A stretch of 64,000 bases of DNA from Caprimulgus europaeus (taxonomy: Eukaryota > Chordata > Aves > Caprimulgiformes > Caprimulgidae). The translations under genes were made by a program, and so were the position numbers. Shown piece by piece: positions 46,601 to 58,569 of this stretch; position 1 is the stretch's first letter, and each line of letters opens with the position of its first letter. The stretch is taken from positions 10,302,501 to 10,366,500 of the forward strand of contig OU015541.1 of assembly GCA_907165065.1 (NCBI GenBank). The letters are read 5' to 3'. The notes beneath the pieces are model-generated. The model was not told the DNA's origin. It did no database searches and worked only from the letters and a program-made list of their open reading frames with translations.

Positions 46601-48239
46601 CTGCTTACTCCTAACACCCTGTTGTAGCAGCTATTAACCAGTCAGCTCAGGAACTGCCACCTCCCTGCTAAATTTTCCTCCTTTGTTTGAGGGTTGCAAA
46701 TTCCAACCAGATTTTGCAACCCACAGCATAAATTCCTGTTTGCCACTCTAGTGTTTCCCACTTGTTTGGCATTTTTAAGCCTTTTCTCAGCCCAGCCCTG
46801 CCTCCCTGCTAATTTTAGCAATTAGCTGGATCAGGTGCACTTGGGAACCTCCTTCATCCCCTCAGTTGTGAGGCCACAGACCCTTCTCCCGAACACACAT
46901 CTTCCTCCCTCCAGAGGGATGGCTCCTGCCCAGCGACAGCTCCCTCCAAACTGCATCTGGAGCTGCCAGCTTCAGGCTCTTACCTCTGCCCTGGGACTCC
47001 AGGTCCCAACTAGCTGCTTTTCTCATGTTTGTGCTGCAGGTCTCTGTGCCCAGGAGCTGTATGAATGGGAACAGGAACAATGTAAGGTCTCTTGTCCTCC
47101 TGAGAACCCTTCCAACCTCATTTATCCCATGATCTACTGGAAAAGGCATGGAGCAACATCATGAGCAAGTCTAATTCACACAGATCCAAACTGGTCCCAT
47201 CTTAGGACACTGGCTTGCTAGGTTGTACCCAGTTCTGAGCTGGCTGGACCCAAACCAGAGCTGGACTGGAACATCAGCATGGGGCTGAATCAATGTACTC
47301 CCCTTCTCTGAAATGTCTCTCTGCAGGTAAACACCTGGGGCAAACTCAATTTGCTGCCACGCTGGTATCTCTTGCCAGGCACAGCGTCACTGAAATATTT
47401 TCCACTTTGGAAGGATGAAACCTGGGAAGAGAAATAAATCCGAGCTGAATCTCAAGATGCTGCAGAAAGGCCGTGTGTCCCGCTGCGGGTCCTGGGGTTC
47501 CCTCTGTCTGACTATCTTTGACTCCCTCTCCTGGCTGAAAACACGGGCTACAGCCAAGAGGGAAGAGCAGAGCCCACGGAGCTGACAGGGACCCTCAGCC
47601 CAGGGACAGTCCCCAGAAGGATGCTGAGCCCATTTTGCAGTGTCTCCATCCCTTGATCAGTGGAGTTAAACATGTGTCATTCTTCCTCCCTCTCCAGAGC
47701 TCCCTGTTGAACTCTTTTTAAAAACTTCAGCAAGCCTGGAAGGCACCATCTCTTTTATTATTCCAAATGTCATGCAGAGAGGTCAGGCATCACCATCCGA
47801 GCTCTTGTGGGATACGGTTTTCTATCCTCTCAAAAACAAAACCAAAGCAGCAACAGAAAAATATTCTCCCTTGATTGGCATTTAGTCCCTGTGTTGGCAT
47901 TTAACTTCAGGGCAGAGCTGGCACATCTCATGGGCCCTGCTCTTATCCCACCGCAGGAGCCAGCTGCGCTTGCCTGCATCTTGCTGGGAGGCTCCCCGAG
48001 CTCTGAGCCAGCTCCTCTGGCTTTGGGCTGGCCGGGGAGCTCTGGCTGGCAGGGAGAGGCTCGGGGGCCACGGATCACACTGTGTTCCCGTTCCCAACAC
48101 CTTTCTCCTCTGCCCCCAGCCCAGCTCCGGGGTGCTTTACTGCACGTCACATATTCCAGCAGACACAGTTGTACCTTTGCAGCTCGCGGCCGGAGGTGAT
48201 GAGATGTGGCTACAGGAAGGGATGAGGCAGAACCAGAGG
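40691..48239. other. Intergenic region HNF4A - TTPAL
   Basis: About 7.5 kb with no recognisable gene on either strand. Contains an AT-rich segment at 45510-45790 with low open-frame content, and a weak CR1-like string near 47108-47135. Mammals have non-coding transcripts in the equivalent gap; nothing here supports one directly. Confidence 0.65.
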
Positions 48240-48254
48240 GCAGAAGTGACACCG

Positions 48255-48440
48255 TGAAAACTGGTCAGAAACACTCTCCGAGACTTGGAGTTTTAGAAAG
48301 CAAGAATTCTTTATTGCAGTGCTGGACACACCGGGATCGCTCCCCCAAGGTGTATGTGTGTGTGTCTTTGTTTTAGCACACATTATATTGATGTAATACA
48401 TGTATATTCATTGCTATTTAGCATACATATTTCACACTTG
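48255..48440 (-). mobile_element. LTR-like endogenous retrovirus remnant
   Basis: Read on the minus strand, a TTGGGGGAGCGATCCC-type segment runs into AATAAAGAATTCTTGCTTTC (poly(A) signal at 48310-48315), then a U5-like stretch ending near TTTTCA at 48255. This order, and the 'AATAAAgaattcttgcttt' string, resemble the R-U5 part of avian endogenous retrovirus LTRs. The 5' limit and target-site duplication are not clear, and no retroviral coding sequence adjoins it, so it looks like a decayed solo LTR. Confidence 0.5.
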
Positions 48441-48829
48441 CACAGTAAAATAAATTGGTGGTCTTAGGTTGGCTTTATCATCATGTCCACTGATTGATTT
48501 CCTCTTCAACCTCACTCAGGGGAGCCTCACTGCTGCATGTAGGACAATATTCCCTGAAGAATATTCAGTCATTAACTCTTACCTCTATGTTCTTCCCTGA
48601 GCTCAGACACCCCTGACAACATGCTGGGAGAACATCTGCAAAGGTCCTAAGGCCACCATGTTCTTGGGGGCTGAGAAGAGCCAGGTGTAAGTTTAATGAT
48701 AAACAGCTAGTTGATAAGTATCCACTCCAAGGTTCTAAATCTAATTAAGCAAGCAACGAAGGGACCTATAAACCTTTCAAGCAACTACGGGATCTCTAAG
48801 TCTGTTAACTTCTCAGGGTTTACCCTTTC

Positions 48830-49480
48830 AGAGGTGCCCCCTGGGGCTGGGGGCTCCCTCAGGCTGCGCTGTGCCCACACCGGGGGAAACGCCCCCATTT
48901 TGTGCCCAAGGCCGAACCACGAACGTTCCGCCCAGCGCGGGGGTCGCTTACGGGGGTGGGAACCAGGCAGGAACCACCACCCCACCGCCCGCAGGCCCTC
49001 AGCGGCCATTAACGGCCCGTCCGCCACCGCCCATGCGCCACAGCGCGTCATTTCCAGGTGGTCGCTGTAGTTCCGGGGCGCCGCTGCCTGGAGACGGCGC
49101 TGCTGCGCGGGAGCGCTCCGGTACGGCGGGGAGCGGGCCGGGCCGGGGTGGGTGATGCTGGGGCTGCGGGGTCTCCTCGCCGCTGTGCCCGCCCCAGTGT
49201 CAGCAGCAGCAGCGCACTGGCAGCGTGCGGGGGCTCCTGCGCTGCCCCAGGCAGACGTTCGGGGCAGAGGCCGAGGGTTTGGGGCCCCGGCGGAGGCGGG
49301 GAGGGAGGGAGGGAGCGCGCGCTGCTCCCCGGTGCCAGCTCCTCAGCCTGAGCCTGCCCGTGCGTGTCCTGCGCAGCCCGCGCTGGAGCCAGATGTAACA
49401 TGTCCCTGTGGGAGATCCCAGCGCCCCGGGACCTTCCCCGAGGAGCTTGGGGGAGATGTGGTGGAAGCGGATGATTGAGC
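48830..49480. promoter_or_regulatory. TTPAL: CpG-rich TTPAL promoter and 5' non-coding exon region
   Basis: A strongly GC- and CpG-rich block with no TATA box. It includes an NRF1-like CGCCCATGCGCC at 49029-49040 and an ETS-like TTCCGG at 49071-49076. It lies 0.9-1.5 kb upstream of the first TTPAL coding exon. Possible non-coding exon donors are gtacgg (49120) and gtgggt (about 49148), but I cannot decide between them. Confidence 0.72.
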
Positions 49481-50383
49481 TGCGAGGGGGGAGCTGGTTC
49501 TGGGGGACGGGTGTGATTCCAGCGGGCAGTTCCTCTGTGACAGCCAAGAGCGGTACGGTGTGTTGTGAGTGGCTCTGAGTAGGAGTAGCTCAGGAAAAAA
49601 GGCATGTTTTCCCTTCCAGTTCCCTACAGAAAGTGTGCCAGACTTGGGATTTTATAGTTTTTCACTCACTCATCTCTATCCACTTGCTACTGGATTTGGA
49701 AATGGAGCTCCCAGTTCAGAAATATCGGCAGCACACACTGAAAGCTGGAGCAAGCCATGCAGAGCTGGCATAAGAGTCTAATTTTCTCACCAGCTCATCC
49801 AGTCTGTGAACTGCAGACATTTCTTTTTATTCCTGAATGCTGCTCCTCCTGAATTGCTCAAACCATTTCCATGAGCAGACGTGCTGATCGATGCACATAT
49901 TTGCCAGAGAAGTTAATGAAAACTCATTGGCTGTCTGGGTTTAGCTAGGAGAGTTTCTCAGAAGAGACTGTAATTTGACCAAATATGAGAATGTTGCCTA
50001 AGTAAGATGTGTTTACTTTGCTTTAGTTTCCATTTGGACATAGGAAATAAATGATAAGGCAAAATAAATTATGTATTTTGCAATGAAGCTCTTTAATTCT
50101 GTATTTTAATTTTTTTTTTAATTTTATTAGGTTTCATCCAAGGTTGTTTTCTGCCTGCCATGCATGATAAAGAGATTAGAGAAACCTTCACTTTCTAATC
50201 CTAGGAAGATAATTAAAATGTCTGAACTGCATTCTGCATTTCTGGCTGTAGTGCCACTTCTTGCAAGGGCAGTCTCATCAGCAGGGAAATGGAGGGATCC
50301 AGGGCATAATAAATATGTAAAGAATAAATAATCTTACTAGTCCGTGGGATTGTTAGTCATGTGCAGTGCTTGGTTTTTGACAG
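49481..50383 (+). other. TTPAL: TTPAL 5' intron (predicted)
   Basis: AT-rich stretch between the CpG-rich block and the coding-exon acceptor (tttttgacag ending 50383). No further feature is recognised. Confidence 0.65.
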
Positions 50384-50397
50384 ATTCCTGCCACGTT

Positions 50398-50836
50398 ATG
50401 TCAGCAGACAGTGACTGCACCAGGACAAGTCCATCAGCGGGGTCTCCATCGGACAACGAGTTATTGCCGGATCGGCCAAAGTATGTTTGCTCGCTGTCTC
50501 CTGATCTCATTACCAAAGCCCGGGAAGAGCTCCAAGAGAAACCTGAATGGAGGCTCCGCGACGTGCAGGCCCTCCGAGATATGGTGTGCAAAGACTATCC
50601 TTCCCTGGGGACCTGCCTGGATGATGCTTTTTTGCTAAGATTCCTCAGAGCCAGGAAATTCGATTATGATCGAGCGCTTCAGCTTCTGGAGAACTACTAC
50701 ACCTGCAGGAGGAGCTGGCCTGAGGTCTTCAATAACTTGAAGCCATCTGCAATAAAGCCTGTCCTAGAGTCTGGTTTTGTCACTGTGCTGCCTCGTCTGG
50801 ACCCGGAGGGACGCCACATTGTCTGCATCCGTCCAG
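50398..50836 (+). CDS. TTPAL: TTPAL coding exon 1
   Basis: The exon starts at 50384 after tttttgacag, with the ATG at 50398. Encodes residues 1-146 plus one base, ending ...RHIVCIRP. Donor gtactg at 50837. Confidence 0.94.
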
Positions 50837-53800
50837 GTACTGAGATGAGTGAATGTCTTTGTTCTTTGTCTTCGAGGTGTGCCTGTTCCCTGCTCTCCTG
50901 TGAACACTGGTGACTTATGCAGAGTACCTGGGCTCTCTCTGAGATTTAAAAAGCTTAACGTGTGAAGGGACACATTTGTTGTTAGCCAGTGTCATACCAG
51001 TTCCTTTTCCTGTGTCAGCAACAACTGCAGTTATGTCAAATGAAAATGCAGTGAGCTGGGTTGATGAAATATTAGGTGATTCAAGAAAAAATAATCTGTA
51101 GTAACTCACTGAAACAGGGCTGCTGGCCTATGGTTAGAAGCTTGTAATTTGCTTTGTCAGTAAGCAGAGAAAGGAGCCTGTGGCTTTGACTCCCCTGTAA
51201 ACAATTGGAGCCTTCCCTGTGCTTTTGGTGCTGCCAGACTTCTTGTAAATTTCTCTTCATTCATTCTCCTCTTTTCCATTTACCTGCTTTCTTTCTGAGC
51301 TGAAACTGCTTCTAGTAAGCTGTGCTGGGTGGAGAATGGGGTTCTTAAAAGCATTGCCTTTGCTCCTTGAAGTAAACATGAGTTGCCATTTATCTCTTGC
51401 TTAAGAAAGGCTGCTCTGAACTAGGACTGTGGCTGTTAAAGACTAACTTTTAAGAGTCCAGGAAAATAGAAAATCAGTTTTTGGAATGTGTATTGTTAGC
51501 TTATATTTACTCTCCAACTTACCATCCATGTCTTGTAACCTCAGACAGATGGACACCCAGTAATTATCCGATTACTGAGAACATTCGTGCCATATACTTA
51601 ACGTTAGAAAAACTCATTCAGTCCGAAGAGACCCAGGTGAATGGAATTGTAATCCTGGCAGACTACAAAGGAGTCAGCTTATCTAAGGCGTCTCATTTTG
51701 GTCCTTTTGTAGCCAAAAAAGTGATTGGAATTCTTCAGGTAAGACCTGAACTGGTGGGAAAATAAGCTTGTGCATTGTAAATGACTACTTCTGTGTCTAG
51801 AGTTCTTGACTGTGTCACCAGAAACTTAAGCATCTTGTTTTTTACCAGCAGAGCTAAAACATGTCTCTGCTCAAAGCTTCTCAGACCTTTGCCAACTTGC
51901 CTCGCTTGCCCTTTTTTGTATTAGAAATGCAAACTTTGAGTTGGAACAGAAAAAAAACCAGTTCTGCTAGCTAGGGATAAGAGAGAGCAGTGAATTAGAT
52001 TTGGAGAGAAGACACCGTTTTGCCTGGATGCTGAGGAATGGCTCTTGTTATTTAAATGGTTCCTGCCAAGATGGAGCATGTTACTCACTGACCCCTGAGC
52101 AGTGCAAGTTCAAGTACTGCTGCAAAGATGTTACAGAGAGGACTTCTGAATGGGTGTGATTTGAGCAGGATTTCTGTCTACCCCCTGAAGGAAGAGAGGC
52201 TTCTTCAGCATAGGAGGCAGCAAAAGAGATGGTCATGAAAAAGATCTCTGACTAGATGTTTGGAAGGAAAATTATGGAGAGCAGTGGTATGAGCACAGGT
52301 GGAGTTATACAAATAGGAAGGTGAAAAGAGTGAGGAGGAACCTGTTCAAAGATGATTTTAGCTGGTGTTCTACCATATTACCTGGAGGAGTGAGATGAGG
52401 AAAACTTCTCTTGAATGGGTTCATTCCCTCATTACTTTTATTCTGGCTGGAGCTGGTTATGATCTGTGTTCTATCTGTAGGGGGGTAAGGAAGTATAGGG
52501 GGTATTGGGAATTCATGGAGGTGAAATAGTTTATGAATGCCTGTGGAAGAACTCACTCCTTTAAATTATGATCAGAATATGTTATTTGACTGTCTGAGCC
52601 CATGTTTAATTTGCACTAATAAAGTGGTGGATGTCCTGCTGCTATGAAGGGAAGCAATTCACAAAACAAAAGCTGAGTTTGAAGTAGGTAAAGGTTTGGG
52701 TGGTTCAGAAGTGTGTTGCATCAGACTTGTTGAGCTGCATCTCTTGTAAAGGTGAGCTAATTCACTGACCCTCATCAGGAGAGAAATACTCCTGCAGTGC
52801 ATTATCTGCTTTGCACTCCAAGCACTGACTGCTTCGTATACATAGAGCTGGTTATAAGGGAAAGAAACTTCACACAAGAACTTAATCACTGATTGTGAGC
52901 TTTTGCCTTGGAAAAATGTTTCTGCAAATGAGTTTCTCCAGCAGAAATCCCATAACTAACTGTAGTTTTAAACTGTCTTGTATAGGAGACACGTGTGTTC
53001 TGTTGGCAGCAGAACCTGTTTGTCTTTTGCAGTTAGCAAGACAAATAGTTGTAATGGCAGAAAAAGAGTGATGCTAGATTTCTTCCTTATATAAAAACAC
53101 ATTTTAGAGTATCTTGGGCACCAGATCTTGTAATTTGGAACATGGTTAGAACCAGCCTGCTCTGGCTGTGAGCATGGTGCACTCCTCAGAAGCCTGAGCC
53201 ATCACTTTATAACCACACCCTTATCAGGGCTGGGAATGCCCAAAGGACAGTAATTACCTAAGTGCCTTTGTCAGGGGAGATGAACAACAACATAAGAAAT
53301 CAAGATTTACTGACAACAATGTATTTCTCAATGCAAGGTTTTCTTGTATCTTGACTTTGATTTTATGCCCATGGGTCTCACCTTAAGCCTATTCCCTATT
53401 ACAAGGTGCATTTCTGTTGCTGTATTGGTTTATATTGGTACCTCAGATGGAAGGTTGGGAGCTAGTGGGTTGTGCTGGCAGTCAGTCTCAGGAGATTTTT
53501 TTAAATGAAGAAGATGGCAACTGTTTTTTTAAACTGCATAATAAAAATCTTCTTTACCCTTCAGGATGGATTCCCCATTCGAATAAAAGCCGTTAACATA
53601 ATAAATGAGCCTCGTATATTCAAAGGCATTTTTGCAATCATCAAGCCTTTTCTGAAGGAAAAGATAGCAAATCGGGTAAGGATTTGTCACTTTAACATCC
53701 ATGCTAATGTTTGTCAGTTCTGTGCTTGATCTTACTGGTGTTTTCTGCTTTAATTTTTAAAAATATGTCTGTTGGGGAAATTCTTTATGAGAGAGAAGCT

Positions 53801-54633
53801 TTGAGGAATTTAATATTGGCATAAATTAATATGGATCTTTAGTAGCTATGCTGTGTGTTCAGGACATTAATTCCATCCCTGGAATTGGATTATTTTGGCA
53901 AGTAACACTTTGTTTATGAGGTGGTGTCACAGGAAATCTGTGTTGCCCCTTCCTTGCTCTTCTCCCCTGTGCAAGCATCCTGCATGGCACTAGTTCCTCT
54001 CCATAGGACTGGATGTAGTTGCAAAGGATGATGCTTTTTTGCACAAGGATAAGTTCTTCCAATCCCATGAATGAACTTGGGGACCAGCTGAATTTAGAAG
54101 CTCAGCACAGACTAGCAAATGTGAAGTCTCTCTTGCTGGGATGCAAGCAGCACTGGACTTGGATTGTCTGAAGACTTCTCTCACGAGTGTGTCTAACTGC
54201 ACCTGCCCCATGTTGTGTGCTGCCACTTGCACGTAAAGACTTCACTTCTAATGTTTGCTCTTTAACTCAAAGGAAGCTCATTAGCTGGCTGTTTCTGTAA
54301 GTTGCTGTAAAGTCTTGGATATGCAGTATTAAAGCTACCTTTTGCTTTCCTCTTCAGTTTTTTCTTCATGGCTGTGATCTGAATTCCCTTCATCAAAACA
54401 TTCCTCCAGTGATCCTTCCTGAAGAGTATGGTGGTACTTCAGGGAAGCTGGACATCTCTGCCTGGAATGAGCTGCTGCTAGCCTCTGAAGAGGACTTTCT
54501 GCACGATTTCTCTCAGCTGGTTCTCCCATGTGACAGCTCTCCCCATGACATGCTAGTAAGTGGGGATGCTGATGAGAAGCAGTGTGATGATTCTCTGCGA
54601 GGCATGAAACCTCAGCTCTATTACTGTTACTGA
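50398..54633 (+). CDS. TTPAL: TTPAL, alpha-tocopherol transfer protein-like (339 aa)
   Basis: Coding exons 50398-50836, 51545-51738, 53565-53675 and 54358-54633 join in frame to 1020 nt, or 339 residues; human TTPAL has 342. Order: an acidic, Ser/Pro-rich N-terminus (1-28); a CRAL-TRIO N-terminal helical region (about 36-103, with LDDAFLLRFLRARKFDYDRA); a CRAL-TRIO lipid-binding fold (about 118-280, with NGIVILADYKGVSL and LPEEYGGTSGKLD); and a divergent tail ending QLYYCY. Family members carry small hydrophobic lipids in the cytosol. The ligand of TTPAL is not settled, so tocopherol transport is suggested by the name only. The start at 50398 lies 15 bases after the acceptor and gives the conserved MS start; the in-frame ATG at 50359 is intronic. 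Confidence 0.96.
50837..51544 (+). other. TTPAL: TTPAL intron
   Basis: 708 bp, donor gtactg, acceptor taacctcag. Nothing else recognised. Confidence 0.88.
51545..51738 (+). CDS. TTPAL: TTPAL coding exon 2, CRAL-TRIO core
   Basis: 194 nt encoding (D)RWTPSNYPITENIRAIYLT to ...FVAKKVIGILQ. Donor gtaaga at 51739. Confidence 0.95.
51739..53564 (+). other. TTPAL: TTPAL intron
   Basis: 1.8 kb, AT-rich. No repeat or RNA gene recognised. Confidence 0.85.
53565..53675 (+). CDS. TTPAL: TTPAL coding exon 3, CRAL-TRIO core
   Basis: 111 nt, 37 full codons (DGFPIRIKAVNIINEPRIFK to ...LKEKIANR). Acceptor cccttcag, donor gtaagg. Confidence 0.95.
53676..54357 (+). other. TTPAL: TTPAL intron
   Basis: 682 bp, acceptor cctcttcag. 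Nothing else recognised. Confidence 0.88.
54358..54633 (+). CDS. TTPAL: TTPAL last coding exon
   Basis: Encodes FFLHGCDLNSLHQNIPPVIL to the C-terminal QCDDSLRGMKPQLYYCY, stop TGA at 54631-54633. Confidence 0.95.
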   Translation, partial: FFLHGCDLNSLHQNIPPVILPEEYGGTSGKLDISAWNELLLASEEDFLHDFSQLVLPCDSSPHDMLVSGDADEKQCDDSLRGMKPQLYYCY

Positions 54634-57620
54634 CACAGCAGTACAGGGAAGTTTTCCAGCACAGTTAAGATCTGTTCCAAGAGGTGATGTTGTGAACTCT
54701 GCCTTACTCCTAAACCTGTAGTTTAGGAACAGACTGCTGAGGCACTTTACACTGTAGAACCAAAGGAAGCTGAAGGGGGCACAATGGGGGCAGGGCAGAG
54801 TTCGGGGAGGATAAAAGCAAGGAGCACAAGTTATGTAGAATACTTGAAGCTCATCAACCTCTGTGTGAGTGATGCAAACTGGCCTATTCTTTCTAATGAT
54901 TAAAAAAAATATATATATTACAGGAAGGTAAGCTTGATAGTTTCTTATCCCCTCCCCACACAGGTGAAAAGTGAAAATGATGATTTACTAGCTTTGTGAC
55001 CATCCATTCCTTCCCCGTCTGAAAACACCAGTAATCTAAGACAAGAAAATTGCTTTTGAATCCTACAAAATGTATTTCTGTCAGTGAAGGTTGCTTAAAA
55101 ACATAAAAGTTTTAACTTGGCAGTTGGTTCAGATTGTGAGTTGGCATTTCTGCAATATCACAATGAACATTTGACTCAAATTAATACAGAGAAAAACTTT
55201 CTTACCCATGAATACCAGTACAGAGATAATCTCTGAAACTTCCTCACAGTAGGAAGAACTATAACTGGTAGATTAACTACTGCAGCATCTATGCCAACAC
55301 TTATGAACAGATGCAATCTTCATTTTCAGAAAATGGGAAGTTTTTCAGATCAAGTTCTAAGGCTTTTGATTAGGTAACAGTTTCAAATAGTGAGGTTCAG
55401 GACCAAGTAAGAAAAAGCTACGTTGGCCACCTTCCCACTTAGTCAGTTGTTCTTTCTTCAGCTGGTTGTGATAAGGAACTGGGTAAGTAACTTAGAATTT
55501 GTAAGGAGGCTTTGTAGCAGTTGGCAGATGATGTGTAGAAGGCAATACTTCATGTAAGACAGCAGGGTGCTTCTTGAGCTTGTAACTTTGGGCAGAACTT
55601 GAGTTAAAGTCTGTGAAACCAAATGCAGACAGGCTACTTGAAAGCACATTCTTAAATTTCCTGGTATTGTAGCATTTTGTTCACTGTGCTTGTCAGCTCT
55701 TTTGTGAAATGTTACCATTTTGTTTTCAACTTTGCTGACCTCTTTTGTCTTTGGTTGTCATGTTCCTGTATGAAGTTAGACTTTTATCATCTCTGTAATA
55801 CTTACCCATAGCTTGTACACCTGTGCTTCTAGGTCTTTGTCTAGAGACAGAACTAAGACTCTGATGTCAAATCAGGGTAAGATACCTGTCTGAATAAGCT
55901 GTTCCCACTCCCCAAGTTCAAGCTGTTTAACTGTCTTGAGTTAGAACTTAACTCTCAGCACACTCTTTGCACATGTTTTTCTGCACTATAATACTGTGGA
56001 GATGGGAAACCTCACTAGGACCAGGAAAACACCCTGTTACTTCAAGGTGAAATACTTCACTCTGGTGAAAAAGAACATCCCTTCTAATTGGAGACTGATC
56101 TCTAGAGCACTTTCTCTGGATTAAATCTTTATTTAGTGCCAAGTGTGATTATAGCTACCACTCATGTTTCTGTAAATGTAAAACTAAAGCATCTTGAGGA
56201 TTTCAGACACTCAATTTTCAAAGTGCCAAACTCTGTTTTGAATGTCTGTCTTCCTCTCAGTTCCCCTACAGCATGACTGCACTGCCAAAAAGGGACTCCT
56301 CTGTCACTGTAATGACTTCCCAATGTGGCAGCAGACCTCCTCCTGGAACTAGGGGGTAGCAAATGCCATACCTGTCATCCAAGCATTATAAAGGGAGGCT
56401 GGGTTTGGAAAAGGGGTAAGCTGTGAAGACTTTCTGGGTGGCAATTTAGAACTTGTGGGAGCAGGGAACTCATCACTTGAACTCTTAGAATAAAGGTAGG
56501 AAGAGATTAATTTCCCTCACTGAAAGCATTTGATTTTTCCTACCTTTATAAGTCAATTCTTGCTCTTCTTTGACAGCCATTACCTTTAGTGCAGGAAAAA
56601 AATCATACCATTTTCAGCTACTTAAAATAAGGTAAGAGTACTGCTACCCAGTTCCTCCTCATTCCTGACCAGAACATGCTGCTTGTTTTGCAGAGATTAA
56701 TCCAGTTCTTTGTGCCACCTGACAAGACAGTAGCACACAGCACCAGGACTTAGAAAGGTTAAGTGGCTGCCCACGCTGTGTAACTGCCAGAACATGAGTG
56801 CTGTTTATGTTGGTTTAGTGCCTCTTCATTCCAGCCACAATATACCATTTAAAAAATAAAGTCAGATGTACCATTTTTCCTGGAGGTGAGGGCATGACTG
56901 GTAGCTGATACTCTTTCCTTAGTTGTGCTGCAGGGTTGGAAGTGGTGGTGTTTTGACAGGTAACCTGGAACAGCTACTTTGATCCACTTATGTAACTACT
57001 AGAGAGAGAGAGGCTGAATGTTCAAAATTCAATTTAGTGCCCTTCAAATAATAATAAAAAAAAATCTAGTGGTGTTCAGCAGAAGCCTGAGGAACCTCTA
57101 CAGAAACCAACCCCTTTTCCAGGCTTTTATATTCTCTTGCATGCCTTAAATAGTAGGCAAACGAGATCCATTTCTCCCTTCCCTTTTCTCCTACCAGAGA
57201 AACTAAGACTAAAGCATATGATTTAAACATAACAGATACAGCTACACTGTCAGTGCTGAAAATAGGCTGTGTTATGCCTCCAGAATGTTTGTCTTAAACC
57301 TGGCTGCTGGGCAGTTGATGTCAGGATGCTTCAACTAAGCCAAGCTTACCTCTGTCAAGCATCTATGTTATTTCTGATTTGCTCTTTCTTGGCTTTAGAA
57401 CTGAGACAGACAGGACTGCAGCTTTACTGAGCTTTAGCTCCAACCCTTTTTAAGTTCAGAACCAGTGCTTGGCTTGTCTTATAGAAAGCACAATTCTGTC
57501 TTGTATGCACCTGAGAACACTCTTTGAGCTTCAGCACTTACTAGCAAAGAAATCAGTTTGTTCCCAAAATTTCTCATGTCAGCATTTGGAAAATAAACAC
57601 TTGTTTTAAGTACAGAGTTT
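54634..57620 (+). other. TTPAL: TTPAL 3'UTR (predicted, about 3 kb)
   Basis: AT-rich sequence without credible ORFs after the stop. AATAAA occurs on the coding strand at 56855-56860, 57053-57058 and 57592-57597, so several 3' ends are possible. The end point given is the last of these plus about 20 bp. Confidence 0.5.
57592..57597 (+). terminator. TTPAL: Candidate distal TTPAL polyadenylation signal
   Basis: AATAAA followed by acttgttttaagt. It is the last canonical + strand signal before the SERINC3 3' end. Confidence 0.4.
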
Positions 57621-58569
57621 CCTTATCTGCAAGTTAAGAGATAGGAAAAGCTTCCAGGGCTTATTTTTCTTTTTTTTCCACAGCATTAGAACTGATCTGG
57701 TTTTTTTTTCTCCACATGAAATAACTTTACATGCCTTGCCCAGCACATGAGCCATCCCTGCCAAATCCAATGCATAATAAGGAAAGATACTTGAACTGCA
57801 CTGGGCAGCCGTGGCTTTTGCCATCAGTGGGACAAAAGGTAGCTGCATCCTGTACAGAGAAGTACTTGAACTTATACTCTTGCAACTGGGTGTTACAAAC
57901 TCTGAGGTATTTTCAAGAACTGGGTGATGTTTGTTGGTTTGTTTTTTTTGTTAAATCTCATTTTGGCATGAGTTAATCATAGTGTTATTCAAACTAATAG
58001 TTTTGACTTCTGTTGTATGTGGGCCTACAGGTGTTGGGTGGTTAAGTGTACATCTTAATTTTGACAAAATTTATTTTTATATTGCATTTTATAAAATGGA
58101 GTGGTCAAAATGTGTAATTTTATGATGCATGACTGGGTAATTAAACAAATAGTAACAGCTGCTAATTTGATACTTTAAATATGTTTGCCTTGTGTCATCT
58201 TGTGGTATTTTATTGCAAAAGTTTGTGGCAACATATCTGTACTTTAGTTCCATGCTGAACGCACCATTGCAACCAAGTATAGCTGCCACAGCCTTATATT
58301 AAGGTGTTGATTTCTACTGCAGAACTAAATTGTACTTTAACAACTTCAAAGAATAGGATTTGACATTCAGGGAATTGCATAGAAGATGCTGTGTGTTTGA
58401 AAAGAAATATATTATGGCTTCCTGTTTGCTGCATGGAGAAAACATCCAGTCACATCCAACTGGACATGGCAGCAGCTAATTAACATTTTAATTATTGTAT
58501 GTAGTACTTTGCATTGGAGAACAACTGCTGCTGCTTAACACTTCCCACCAAAGCTGGGACACAGTTTCA
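57621..58569. other. Gap between convergent TTPAL and SERINC3 3' ends
   Basis: Under 1 kb, AT-rich. No feature is recognised apart from possible extension of either 3'UTR. Confidence 0.5.

Noticed and set aside
47105..47140. CR1-like string CCCTTCCAACCTCATTTATC
   Set aside because: Only about 20 bases resemble a CR1 tail and there is no body or octamer end. Too little to call.
50359..50361. In-frame ATG upstream of the TTPAL start
   Set aside because: It lies before the splice acceptor at 50382-50383, so it is intronic. The ATG at 50398 gives the conserved N-terminus.
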